DNA from: DATMER01 sp035536935 | GTDB lineage: Bacteria; Acidobacteriota; Thermoanaerobaculia; Multivoradales; UBA5704 | Length of the DNA stretch: 7,612 nt | Direction of reading: 5' to 3' | Assembly: GCA_035536935.1 (NCBI GenBank) | Contig: DATLNC010000050.1 | Coordinates: forward strand, 1 to 7,612 | Shown here: positions 1 to 6,416 of the stretch, piece after piece | Position numbering within the stretch: the stretch's first letter is position 1 | Layout of the letters: every line of letters begins with the position of its first letter | Made by a program: the position numbers and the translations under genes | The notes under the pieces: model-generated | Seen by the model: only the letters and a program-made list of their open reading frames with translations | Database searches by the model: none | What the model was told of the DNA's origin: nothing

Positions 1-1
1 C

Positions 2-1105
2 GTGGACCGCACCTCCACCCTCTTCCGCTACCGCGATCCGGGGCTGTTCGGCACCCGCACGCAGCTCGAGCTGTCGGCGGCGGACTACAGCGACGGCGGC
101 TCGCAGCGCTTCGAGATCGAGCGCCCGTTCTATGCCCTGGACGTGCGCCGGGCTGCCGGCTTCAAGGTCTACACCTACGACCGCATCGACTCGCTCTACG
201 AGCTCGGCGAGATCTTTCAGAAGATCGCCCACACCCGCGAGCAGCTCGAGGCCTACGTCGGGTTCTCCGAGGGCTTCGCGCACGGGGCGACCCGGCGCTG
301 GCTGATCGGCTTCAACCGCGAGCTCGATACGTTCGAGTACCCGCCCGGCGGCGACTCCACACCCCTGCCCCCCGTGAACCGGCTCTTCACCTATCCCTGG
401 ATCGGCTTCGAGTACGTCGAAGACGGCTTCGTCACGGAGCGCCAGCTCGACCAGATCCAGCGCACCGAGGATCTGAACCTCGGCACCCAGTTCCAGGCGC
501 GGGTCGGCTGGTCCACCGCCGGCCTGGGCGCCGACCGCGACCACCTGATCGCCAGCACCAATATAACGACGGGCTGGCGGCCGGGCGGACGGCAGCTCCT
601 CCTGGCCTCGCTCCAGGGCGGCTCGCGCTGGGGCAACCACGGGCGGGAGAACTTCCTCGTCGGCGGGCACCTGCGGTACTACCTGCGGGACTTCGGCAAG
701 AGCCTGCTCTACCTGGCAGCCGAGGGCGCGTTCTCCGAGAAGCTCGATCCGGAGACCCAGATCCTTCTGGGCGGCGATACCGGCCTCCGGGGCTACCCGC
801 TGCGCTACCAGGCCGGCGACCGCAAATGGCTCCTCCAGGCGGAGCAGCGGGTCTTCAGCGACCGCGAGCTCTTCCACGTGCTGCACCTGGGCGGCGCCGT
901 GTTCTACGACGTGGGCCGCGCCTGGTTCAAGGAAGGGTATTTCGAGGAGCAGCCCGTGCTGCAGGACGTGGGGCTCGGCCTGCGCCTGGGCTCGAGCCGC
1001 TCGTCGAGCGGAGCCATGGTCCACATCGACCTCGCCTACCCCCTGGACCGGCGGGAAGGCATCGACAGCCTCCAGTGGCTCGTCTCGACGAGCGAGAGCT
1101 TCTAG
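2..1105 (+). CDS. Omp85/D15 (BamA/TamA/TpsB-like) outer-membrane beta-barrel protein, 5'-truncated by the window edge
   Basis: The 367 visible residues look like the membrane barrel of an Omp85-superfamily protein, which inserts or secretes proteins at, or is itself embedded in, the outer membrane. The key motif is LGGDTGLRGY at about residues 256-265. It matches the conserved loop-6 (V/L)RG(Y/F) signature of BamA, TamA and two-partner secretion transporters, and is followed by an alternating amphipathic strand pattern. Later strands include GGAVFYDVGRAW (about 297-308) and VGLGLRLG (about 323-330). The protein ends in Phe, as outer-membrane barrels usually do. No signal peptide or POTRA domain is visible, and the frame is open at the left edge with only a GTG at position 2, so the real start almost certainly lies outside the window. 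It converges on the minus-strand operon with no spacer. The exact subfamily (assembly factor, secretion pore or orphan D15 protein) cannot be told from this fragment. Confidence 0.85.
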   Translation: MDRTSTLFRYRDPGLFGTRTQLELSAADYSDGGSQRFEIERPFYALDVRRAAGFKVYTYDRIDSLYELGEIFQKIAHTREQLEAYVGFSEGFAHGATRRWLIGFNRELDTFEYPPGGDSTPLPPVNRLFTYPWIGFEYVEDGFVTERQLDQIQRTEDLNLGTQFQARVGWSTAGLGADRDHLIASTNITTGWRPGGRQLLLASLQGGSRWGNHGRENFLVGGHLRYYLRDFGKSLLYLAAEGAFSEKLDPETQILLGGDTGLRGYPLRYQAGDRKWLLQAEQRVFSDRELFHVLHLGGAVFYDVGRAWFKEGYFEEQPVLQDVGLGLRLGSSRSSSGAMVHIDLAYPLDRREGIDSLQWLVSTSESF

Positions 1106-1111
1106 CTAGAA
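1100..1111. repeat. 12-bp perfect palindrome formed by two abutting Phe-stop ends
   Basis: TTCTAGCTAGAA is its own reverse complement. The left half is the last Phe codon and TAG stop of the plus-strand barrel protein, and the right half is the same TTC-TAG read on the minus strand for the other barrel protein. There is no room between the genes for a conventional terminator, so the two transcripts probably overlap at their 3' ends. Confidence 0.9.
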
Positions 1112-2029
1112 CCGATACCCGACCGACAGGAACGGCTCGTCGTAGCGGCGGGCCGACTCCCCCCACACCCACTGGTTGTAGCCGAGCTCGACGTTGGTGG
1201 CCTGGAGGACCGGCAGGATCAGCGAAACGCCTACGCGGGCCATGCTCGCGTCGTTGAAGTTGAACGTGGCGTTCGATCCGAAGCGGTCGTCGGGCTCGCG
1301 CAGGTCGTCGTTCCCCAGGCTGCCGACGTAGACCAGGCTCCCCTTGACCGCGGCCCCCGCGAACGGCAGCGGCCAGCCCAGCTCGGCGCTGATCGGCAGC
1401 TGGTCGGCCGGCGCGCCCTCGCGCCAGGTGTAGCCTGCCTCCAGGTTCATCCAGCCCCGCCCCTCCTGCATCGAGTGGCTCAGCAGGTAGGTCAGCGTGT
1501 AGTCGTGCTTGAGCAGCCCGCGCCACTCGGGGCTCACGCCGCGCCGCTGCCCGTTCGCGTCGAACAGGTAGCGGTTGTAGGCGCCCGGCAGGTCGTAGAA
1601 GTAGGGCGTGCGCACCGTGCCGGCGAGGGCCATGGGCCAGTCCCCCTGCGCCAGCGCGTACTTGAGGCCGAACCAGGCGTCGGACAGGCCCGAGTTCTTC
1701 TCCAGATCGTCGTGCGGCCCTTCGAGGCCGTAGAGATAGGTCGTGACGAAGCGGGTCGAGAGCCGCGGCAGGAGCCCGATCTCTCCGGAGAGGTAGCCGT
1801 AGCGGAAATCGTGGTAGTGGCGCTTGGTCTCCCCGTCCCGCACGGTGGTGTTCTGGAACGAGTCGCCGCTCGCATTCCAGGAGGTGCTGGCAGTCTTGCG
1901 GCTGAGGCCCAATTGAACGTCCCCATCACCGGGAGCGGGCACCCAGGCGCCTCCGCAGAAACCGGTCCCGGCGGAGACCGTGAGGAACAGCAGCAGGGTC
2001 GCCCCTGCGATGTTTTGATAAGTCTTCAT
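1106..2029 (-). CDS. Predicted outer-membrane beta-barrel protein, last gene of the PKS-like operon
   Basis: A 307-residue protein with a classical signal peptide: basic start MKTYQ, hydrophobic core at about residues 7-20, and likely cleavage around residues 24-28 (GFCGG-A). It has no clear lipobox. The mature part is rich in aromatic and Gly residues in alternating strands, such as YGYLSGEIGL, AWFGLKYAL and MNLEAGYTW, and ends SVGYRF. A C-terminal Phe preceded by alternating hydrophobics is the usual signal for barrel assembly in the outer membrane. I cannot assign a family with confidence; it resembles the general class of bacterial channel or transporter barrels (such as the phenol-degradation MetA-like type). 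The start ATG lies 9 bases after the stop of the carotenoid oxygenase, and I see no good Shine-Dalgarno, so translation probably depends on the upstream gene. A role in moving or displaying the operon's product at the cell surface is inference only. Confidence 0.85.
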   Translation of the reverse strand: MKTYQNIAGATLLLFLTVSAGTGFCGGAWVPAPGDGDVQLGLSRKTASTSWNASGDSFQNTTVRDGETKRHYHDFRYGYLSGEIGLLPRLSTRFVTTYLYGLEGPHDDLEKNSGLSDAWFGLKYALAQGDWPMALAGTVRTPYFYDLPGAYNRYLFDANGQRRGVSPEWRGLLKHDYTLTYLLSHSMQEGRGWMNLEAGYTWREGAPADQLPISAELGWPLPFAGAAVKGSLVYVGSLGNDDLREPDDRFGSNATFNFNDASMARVGVSLILPVLQATNVELGYNQWVWGESARRYDEPFLSVGYRF

Positions 2030-2038
2030 GGGCGGATT

Positions 2039-3448
2039 CTATCCCGGCTCGAAGAGCCCGTGGAAGGCCAGGTGGAGCGGAAAACCCGGGCGGAGGACCG
2101 CCACGGGCCCGCGGGCCACCGCCCTTGCATCGAAGACGGCGAAGTCGGTCTCGCCGCGGCCGCAGACGAAAAGCGGGCAGACGATCGCGCCCCCCTCCGG
2201 CGAGCCCGGGTCCGCCGCGAAGGCGGGCTCCCCCGCCAGGTAGACGCCCGGCGGGGCCTTCCAGATGTCCAGGGGACCGTTCCAGCGGGCGTGGACGAGC
2301 TGGTCGAAGAACTTCCGCCCGGGACGGCCGGTGGCCGAGATCCCCAGCATCCAGAAATCCTCGTACGGCCGGCCCGCCCGGCGCGGATCGATGGCCGCGA
2401 AGTCCGGCGCCCGGCGGTAGGCGATCTCCCGCCGCTCCACCAGCGTTCCGCGGGCCAGGTCCACCACCAGCCGCACCGGCCTCCCCTCGGCGACGTCCTC
2501 GAAGAGCTTGGGGAGGCGGTACTGGTCGTACACCGGCCGGTCCAGCTCCAGCAGGTCCACGACCAGACGGTCCCCCACCTCGAAGGCGTTGATGGTGTGC
2601 AGGCAGTAGCGCTCCCCCACGGGCACGGAGGCCACCTCCTCGCCCGTCTCCCGGGAGACGATCCGCAGCCGGGTCCCGCGCTCGGGCTCCCAGCGCAGGG
2701 CGTCCAGCACCGCGCCGCCCTTGGCGAACGCCTCCATGTCCAGGTGATAAGGCCCGAGATGGAAGATGGCGTGCTGCCGGCTCAGGGCGAAGTCGTGCAC
2801 CGAGCAGGGACCGGCGAGCGGCAGCCGCTTGCGGTAGACGAGGTTGCCGTCCGGATCGAAGCGGTAGAGGTGGAGCTGCGGCGCGCCCGCGGCGAAGGAG
2901 ACGCCGAAGTTGAACAGCTCGCCGGTCTCCGGATCGATCTTGGGATGGGCGGCGAACGGCGCCAGGGGGCCGAGCCGGCCGCCGAAGGTGTACTCGCCGC
3001 GGGTCTCCAGCGTCTCGGGGTCGAGCTCCCAGGGGAGCCCCTGCTCGCCGAAGGCCAGCAGCGTGCCGGCGTAGGGATAGATGCTCACGTTGAGCGGCGA
3101 CTCCAGGGTGAAGCCCCCGCGTGCCAATCGATCGCCCTCGAACGCGGTGCCGAAAGCCCGGAAGAGCGCCTTGCCGGCTTCCTCCTCCGCGCGCCACTTG
3201 CCGCCGCGCACGAACCGGCTGGTGAGCGCCGCGCCCTCGGGTCCGAAGCGCAGGGCGCAGACCATGCCGTCGCCATCCAGCCAATGGCCGAAGCGGAAGC
3301 CGCCGCGCTCGAAGCGGGCGGGACCATTCAGATAGTAGGTGCCGCGCAGGAAGGCCGGGATCTTCCCCTCGACCTGCCGCACGGGTTCCGACCGCTCCTC
3401 GGGCGCGCTCGCGAAAGCCGCATCCAGGCCGGGAGCGTGGTCTTTCAT
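2039..3448 (-). CDS. Carotenoid oxygenase (RPE65 / carotenoid cleavage dioxygenase) family protein
   Basis: A 469-residue protein of normal length for bacterial members of this family. These are soluble or membrane-associated seven-bladed propeller enzymes that use non-haem Fe(II) and O2 to split a double bond in carotenoids, apocarotenoids or stilbene-like compounds. All four iron-ligand histidines are in context: H168 (AAHPKID), H218 (SVHDF), H284 (CLHTIN) and H463 (AFHGLF). Other family hallmarks are GKIPAFLRGTYYLNGP at 28-43, HWLDGDGM at 55-62, the second-shell Glu in GEQGLPWELDP (E135) and GEPAF (E407). The third second-shell position, usually Glu in an EFPRID-like motif, is Asp349 here (PDFAAIDP). 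The start ATG overlaps the CLF stop (ATGA at 3445-3448), implying coupled translation; GGGAAG lies just before it. No in-frame start lies close upstream, so the open frame continuing beyond is not coding. The substrate is unknown; the coupling to ACP/KS/CLF genes suggests a polyene rather than a C40 carotenoid. Confidence 0.95.
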   Translation of the reverse strand: MKDHAPGLDAAFASAPEERSEPVRQVEGKIPAFLRGTYYLNGPARFERGGFRFGHWLDGDGMVCALRFGPEGAALTSRFVRGGKWRAEEEAGKALFRAFGTAFEGDRLARGGFTLESPLNVSIYPYAGTLLAFGEQGLPWELDPETLETRGEYTFGGRLGPLAPFAAHPKIDPETGELFNFGVSFAAGAPQLHLYRFDPDGNLVYRKRLPLAGPCSVHDFALSRQHAIFHLGPYHLDMEAFAKGGAVLDALRWEPERGTRLRIVSRETGEEVASVPVGERYCLHTINAFEVGDRLVVDLLELDRPVYDQYRLPKLFEDVAEGRPVRLVVDLARGTLVERREIAYRRAPDFAAIDPRRAGRPYEDFWMLGISATGRPGRKFFDQLVHARWNGPLDIWKAPPGVYLAGEPAFAADPGSPEGGAIVCPLFVCGRGETDFAVFDARAVARGPVAVLRPGFPLHLAFHGLFEPG

Positions 3449-4641
3449 CTTCCCATGACGAGGGCGGAGCAGTGGCCGCCGGAGCCGCTGGCCGTGATGA
3501 GGATGCGCCGCGCCTCGATCGGACGGCTCTGCGCGGAAACGGAGGGCAGGGGGAAATCCTCGCCCGTAGATTCCAGGTCCGGGATACCCGGCAGCACACC
3601 GTCGCGCAGGGTTCCGAGCGCCGCCACCGTCTGAAGAGCCCCGGAGGCGCCCAGCGCCTCGCCGAACATCGACTTGACCGCGGTGACCGGCACGGTCGCG
3701 GCGCGGCTGCCCAGGGCGGAGGCGATCCCTAGCGCTTCCCGCCGGTCCTCCTCCATGCTGCCGTTGGCCCCGGTGCTCACCGCGTCGATCTGCTCCGGGC
3801 TCAAGCCGGCGTCTTCCAGGGCCAGGCGCACCGCGCGCTCCATCGCCCTGGCGGAGCCCTCCCCGCCCGTGGGATCGAAGGCCGCTCCATGGCCGAGGAC
3901 CTCGGCCAGCACCGCGGCGCCCCGCCCCGCCGCCGAATCCGCCTCTTCCAGCACCAGGATCGCCGCGCCCTCGCCGAGCGCCATGCCGTCCCGCCGGGCG
4001 TCGAACGGTATCGGGTGGCGGACGGCGAGACGGCCGGACCGGTGGAAGGCCAGGTAGGACTCGTGACAGAGCTCCTCCGCTCCTCCCGCGAGGACGGCTG
4101 CCGCGCGACCGCCGCGGATCAAGTCGGCCGCCGTGGTCAAGGCCACCAGCCCCGAGGCCTCCCCCGCCGCGATCGTCGAATTGACACCCCAGAGGTGATG
4201 CCAGATCGCGGCCTGGCCGGCAGCGGCGTTGATGACACTGTTGGCGAAGTCGAACGGGCTGGCGTAGGACGGCCCGAGCTGGACGTTGCGGCGGTCGAAC
4301 TCCGAGATCGTGTGAATGCTGCAGTACATGGTCCCGAGCACCAGGCCGATCTCCGATTCCTTCCGCCGCTCGAGGGTCCACCCGCTGGCATCGAGGGCCT
4401 GCTGGGCCGCGGCCAGGAGCAGCCGCGCCGTGCGGTCCACCGGCCGGAGGTTGCGCTCCCCTAGCCAGGTCCGCGGCTCGAAGGGCCGGATCTCGCCGGC
4501 CCGCTGCGGCCCCAGGCCGTTGGGCGAGAACAGCTCGACGGGCTTGAGCCCGCTGCGGCCCTCCAGCAACGCGGCCTGAAGCTCTCCGGCCGAGTCGGCC
4601 AAGGAGCAGATCGCCCCAGCGCCGGTAACGACTACCCTCAC
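3445..4641 (-). CDS. Catalytically dead ketosynthase paralogue: chain-length-factor-like KS-beta subunit
   Basis: A 398-residue thiolase-fold protein of the FabF/KAS II family, paralogous to the gene just upstream. Fold landmarks are intact: VVVTGAGA at the N-terminus, PFDARRDGMALGEGAAILVLEEA (about 212-234), VKSM with its Lys (K323), and a Gly-rich C-terminal SGSGGH. The catalytic triad is gone. By alignment on the GGAE motif, the Cys nucleophile of TACxxG is Glu161 (AAGEASG), the first His of the HGTGT motif is Gly291 (STGANGS), and the His of KSMxGH is Glu328 (KSMFGE). Loss of catalysis beside an active KS is the hallmark of chain-length factors, which pair with KS-alpha to set polyketide length; most actinobacterial CLFs carry Gln, not Glu, at the Cys position. 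Translation starts at GTG (4639-4641), overlapping the KS stop as GTGA, with a GAGG seven bases upstream. A CLF for a heterodimer with its neighbour is the best reading. Confidence 0.9.
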   Translation of the reverse strand: MRVVVTGAGAICSLADSAGELQAALLEGRSGLKPVELFSPNGLGPQRAGEIRPFEPRTWLGERNLRPVDRTARLLLAAAQQALDASGWTLERRKESEIGLVLGTMYCSIHTISEFDRRNVQLGPSYASPFDFANSVINAAAGQAAIWHHLWGVNSTIAAGEASGLVALTTAADLIRGGRAAAVLAGGAEELCHESYLAFHRSGRLAVRHPIPFDARRDGMALGEGAAILVLEEADSAAGRGAAVLAEVLGHGAAFDPTGGEGSARAMERAVRLALEDAGLSPEQIDAVSTGANGSMEEDRREALGIASALGSRAATVPVTAVKSMFGEALGASGALQTVAALGTLRDGVLPGIPDLESTGEDFPLPSVSAQSRPIEARRILITASGSGGHCSALVMGR

Positions 4642-5876
4642 GACGCGGCCTCACAGCGGCGGAACAGCACCGAGGCGTTGTTGCCGCCGAAGGCGTAGGC
4701 GTTGTTCATCGCGACTTCCACCCGGAGCTCGCGCGCCTCGTTGGGCACGCAGTCGAGCGCGCATTCCGGGTCCGCCTCCGTGAAATTGGCGGTGGGAGGG
4801 ATCCGCCCCGTGTGGATCGCCAGGGAGCAGACCGCGGCCTCGATGGCCGAAGCCGCGCCCATCGTGTGCCCGAGCATCGACTTGATGGAGCTGATCGGGA
4901 CCTTCGGCGAAGGGCCGAAGATCCGGCAGACGGCCAGGGTCTCCAGCTTGTCGTTGGTGGGCGTGCCGGTGCCGTGTGCGCTGATGTAGCTCACGTCCTC
5001 GGGGCGAAGCCCGGCATCCAGGAGAGCGCGTTCCATGGCCCGGGCAGGACCGTCCCCCTCCGGGTGCGCGGCCGTCATGTGATGGGCGTCGCAGGAGAGG
5101 CCGTAGCCGGCCACCTCGGCGTAGATCCGCGCTCCCCGCGCGAGCGCGCGGTCGAGCCGTTCCAGCACCAGCACGCCCGCTCCCTCGCCCGGGATCATCC
5201 CCTTGCGATTGCGGTCGAACGGCCGGCAGACGTCGGGAGCGATGGCGCCGAGGCGCGAGAAGCCGGTGTAGGTGATGCGCGAGAAGGCATCGGCGCCGCC
5301 GGCGAGCATCAGCTCGGCGCGGCCGGCCCGGATGGCGTCGTAGGCCCATGCGACGGCGTAGTTGCCCGCGGCGCAGGCCGTGGGGATCATGGCGTTCAGG
5401 CCCGCGAAGCCCAGCTCCCGGGCGACGTGCGTGGCGATGGTGTGGCAAGGGTAGACCGTGGCCAGCTCCGGCCCGATCTGCCCTTCATCGCCGCCGAGGA
5501 AGAGATCGTCGAAGCGCTCCACCTCCAGCGGCTCGCCCGAGGTGGTGCCCATGGCGACCCCGGCGCAGTCGGACAGTACTCCGCCGGACAGTGGGCCGTC
5601 CGGATCGAGCCCGGCGTCCTCCATGGCCATGCGCGCGGCGGCGACGGCCAGGCGGGAGGCCCGCCCCAGCTTCGCAGGGTCCTGCTTGCGTATGTAAGGA
5701 TCTGGCTGGAATCCCTTGATCTCGGCCCCGACATGGGCAGGGTGACGGCTCGTGTCGAACGATTCGACGGAGGAAAACCCGCAACGGCCTGCGAGCAGGC
5801 CGTCCCACACCCTATCCCGTCCGGCTCCGATCGGGGTGACCAGTCCCAGCCCGGTCACCACGATCCTGCGGTTCAT
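4638..5876 (-). CDS. Beta-ketoacyl-ACP synthase, KAS II/FabF-like active subunit (KS-alpha)
   Basis: A 412-residue condensing enzyme, the usual FabF length. It joins malonyl-ACP to a growing acyl chain by decarboxylative Claisen condensation in the cytosol. The full catalytic set is present: nucleophile C168 in IPTACAAGN, H301 in SAHGTGTPTND, K332 and H337 in SIKSMLGHTMGAA, plus the C-terminal NNAYAFGGNN gatekeeper loop (about 391-400). The N-terminal RIVVTGLGLVTPIG is typical of KAS II. It begins in an ATGA overlap with the ACP stop and ends in a GTGA overlap with the inactive paralogue, an arrangement typical of type II polyketide synthase KS-alpha/CLF pairs rather than of a housekeeping fabF. 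By sequence alone it could be called fabF, but the dead partner and the carotenoid oxygenase downstream argue for a specialised role. The starter unit and chain length cannot be read from the sequence. Confidence 0.95.
   Translation of the reverse strand: MNRRIVVTGLGLVTPIGAGRDRVWDGLLAGRCGFSSVESFDTSRHPAHVGAEIKGFQPDPYIRKQDPAKLGRASRLAVAAARMAMEDAGLDPDGPLSGGVLSDCAGVAMGTTSGEPLEVERFDDLFLGGDEGQIGPELATVYPCHTIATHVARELGFAGLNAMIPTACAAGNYAVAWAYDAIRAGRAELMLAGGADAFSRITYTGFSRLGAIAPDVCRPFDRNRKGMIPGEGAGVLVLERLDRALARGARIYAEVAGYGLSCDAHHMTAAHPEGDGPARAMERALLDAGLRPEDVSYISAHGTGTPTNDKLETLAVCRIFGPSPKVPISSIKSMLGHTMGAASAIEAAVCSLAIHTGRIPPTANFTEADPECALDCVPNEARELRVEVAMNNAYAFGGNNASVLFRRCEAAS
4649..4652 (-). promoter_or_regulatory. 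Ribosome binding site supporting the GTG start of the CLF gene
   Basis: On the minus strand GAGG lies seven bases before the GTG at 4641-4639, inside the end of the KS gene. This spacing supports the GTG as the real start and means the CLF can be initiated by ribosomes finishing the KS. Confidence 0.6.
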
Positions 5877-6172
5877 CCCACCGCTACCTGCTGCTGCTGC
5901 GGCTGCGGCTGCTGCTGCTGGCTGGCAATCTCGGCCATCCTCGCCTGCACGAGATCCACCATGCCGGGGAGGGAATCGATCTGCTTGTAGCGCTCGTCGG
6001 GCAGGCCGAGCTGGAACGCGAGGTCCACGTCCACTCCGATCTCGAGCAGCGAAAGGGAGTCGAGGTTCAGGTCGTTCCGGAGGTGATCGCCGTCCTTGAT
6101 CCGGCCCGGGTCCATGCCCGCGACATTGCCGATGATCTGCTTGATCTTTCCTCTGATGTCATCCGAATTCAT
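5873..6172 (-). CDS. Acyl carrier protein with a symmetrical Gln-rich C-terminal tail
   Basis: A 99-residue ACP, first gene of the operon. The phosphopantetheine attachment site is Ser39 in NLDSLSLLEI (about 36-45), followed by the acidic helix II region expected for docking to a ketosynthase. The body (1-83) matches a normal four-helix ACP of about 80 residues: helix I KIKQIIGNVAGM, then the loop with DGDHLRNDL, and helix IV around LPGMVDLVQARMAEIAS. Residues 85-95 are an extra tail reading QQQQPQPQQQQ, a perfect palindrome of residues, followed by VAVG. Housekeeping AcpP lacks such a tail. An excellent Shine-Dalgarno, AAGGAGG, sits six bases before the ATG. The stop overlaps the ketosynthase start (ATGA). 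It probably carries the growing chain for the KS/CLF pair. It must be activated by a phosphopantetheinyl transferase encoded elsewhere. Confidence 0.95.
   Translation of the reverse strand: MNSDDIRGKIKQIIGNVAGMDPGRIKDGDHLRNDLNLDSLSLLEIGVDVDLAFQLGLPDERYKQIDSLPGMVDLVQARMAEIASQQQQPQPQQQQVAVG
5888..5920 (-). repeat. CAG-rich trinucleotide tract coding the ACP Gln tail
   Basis: Eleven codons on the minus strand read (CAG)4-CCG-CAG-CCG-(CAG)4. All Gln codons are CAG and both Pro codons are CCG, so the tract is a near-pure triplet microsatellite that could change length by slippage without shifting the frame. Confidence 0.9.
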
Positions 6173-6178
6173 AACAAT

Positions 6179-6185
6179 CCTCCTT
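6179..6185 (-). promoter_or_regulatory. Strong Shine-Dalgarno of the ACP gene
   Basis: AAGGAGG on the minus strand, six bases before the ACP ATG. It is the only full-consensus ribosome site in the operon. The following genes rely on overlapping starts, so this site probably sets the translation level for the whole chain. Confidence 0.85.
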
Positions 6186-6207
6186 GCCTCAACCCCATTG
6201 GATGTCA

Positions 6208-6222
6208 GAGCCCTACGGGCTC
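6208..6222 (-). promoter_or_regulatory. Short perfect inverted repeat in the presumed ACP leader
   Basis: GAGCCC-TAC-GGGCTC, six-base arms around a three-base loop, with possible outer TGGA/TCCA pairs at 6199-6202 and 6231-6234. It lies 36 bases upstream of the ACP start. It could be an RNA hairpin in the leader or a small operator; no T-run follows it on either strand, so it is not a standard terminator. Confidence 0.35.
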
Positions 6223-6416
6223 GGCTTCAGTCCAGTTCGGCGTGGCCCGCCGTGATTAGTTACAGAGAGGAGAACAGCAGAGAAATAGATGGAACGCTGG
6301 ATAAAACTTCAATGCTCATCCCACCAGGACATCAGGGTAGCACGACCCGGACGGAAGAGTTCCTTCGTGAAATACTGAGCCGAGCTCGGACACCTCGGCC
6401 GGAGACACGAAACTCG

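Larger units (their letters stand above)
6173..6416. promoter_or_regulatory. Divergent intergenic region between the ACP-led operon and rhtA
   Basis: These 244 bases should hold the promoters for both directions. The stretch from about 6253 to 6315 is clearly more AT-rich than its surroundings and is the likeliest promoter zone. I could not find a convincing -35/-10 pair on either strand, so no specific promoter is called. The ACP-proximal part contains a Shine-Dalgarno (6179-6185) and a small hairpin (6208-6222). Confidence 0.5.

Noticed and set aside
1475..3634. Long plus-strand open frame of about 719 codons
   Set aside because: It is antisense to the barrel protein and carotenoid oxygenase, its translation is low-complexity Arg/Gly/Ala/Glu-rich with no domains, and the minus-strand genes have full catalytic motifs. 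It reflects high GC bias.
3449..4654. Upstream continuation of the carotenoid oxygenase frame to 4654, suggesting a larger fusion protein of about 871 residues
   Set aside because: The extension reads the CLF gene in the wrong frame and is Arg/Gly/Pro-rich. The oxygenase N-terminus is complete from the ATG at 3448, which overlaps the CLF stop.
4638..5876. Housekeeping fabF
   Set aside because: Catalytic motifs fit FabF, but overlap with an inactive paralogue and coupling to a carotenoid oxygenase fit a dedicated KS/CLF system better. A tree would settle it.
4812..5990. Plus-strand open frame of about 392 codons opposite the ketosynthase
   Set aside because: Antisense shadow of a gene with complete KAS II motifs; no recognisable domain in the translation.
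6289..6378. Small 29-codon open frame upstream of rhtA (starts MERWIKL)
   Set aside because: The nearest AGGAG is about 16 bases from its ATG, too far for a normal ribosome site, and the peptide shows no attenuator-like run of Thr or other codons.
6096..6416. N-terminal extension of rhtA back to 6096
   Set aside because: It would overlap the ACP coding region on the opposite strand, is not membrane-like, and RhtA homologues start close to the MDRSKAP position.
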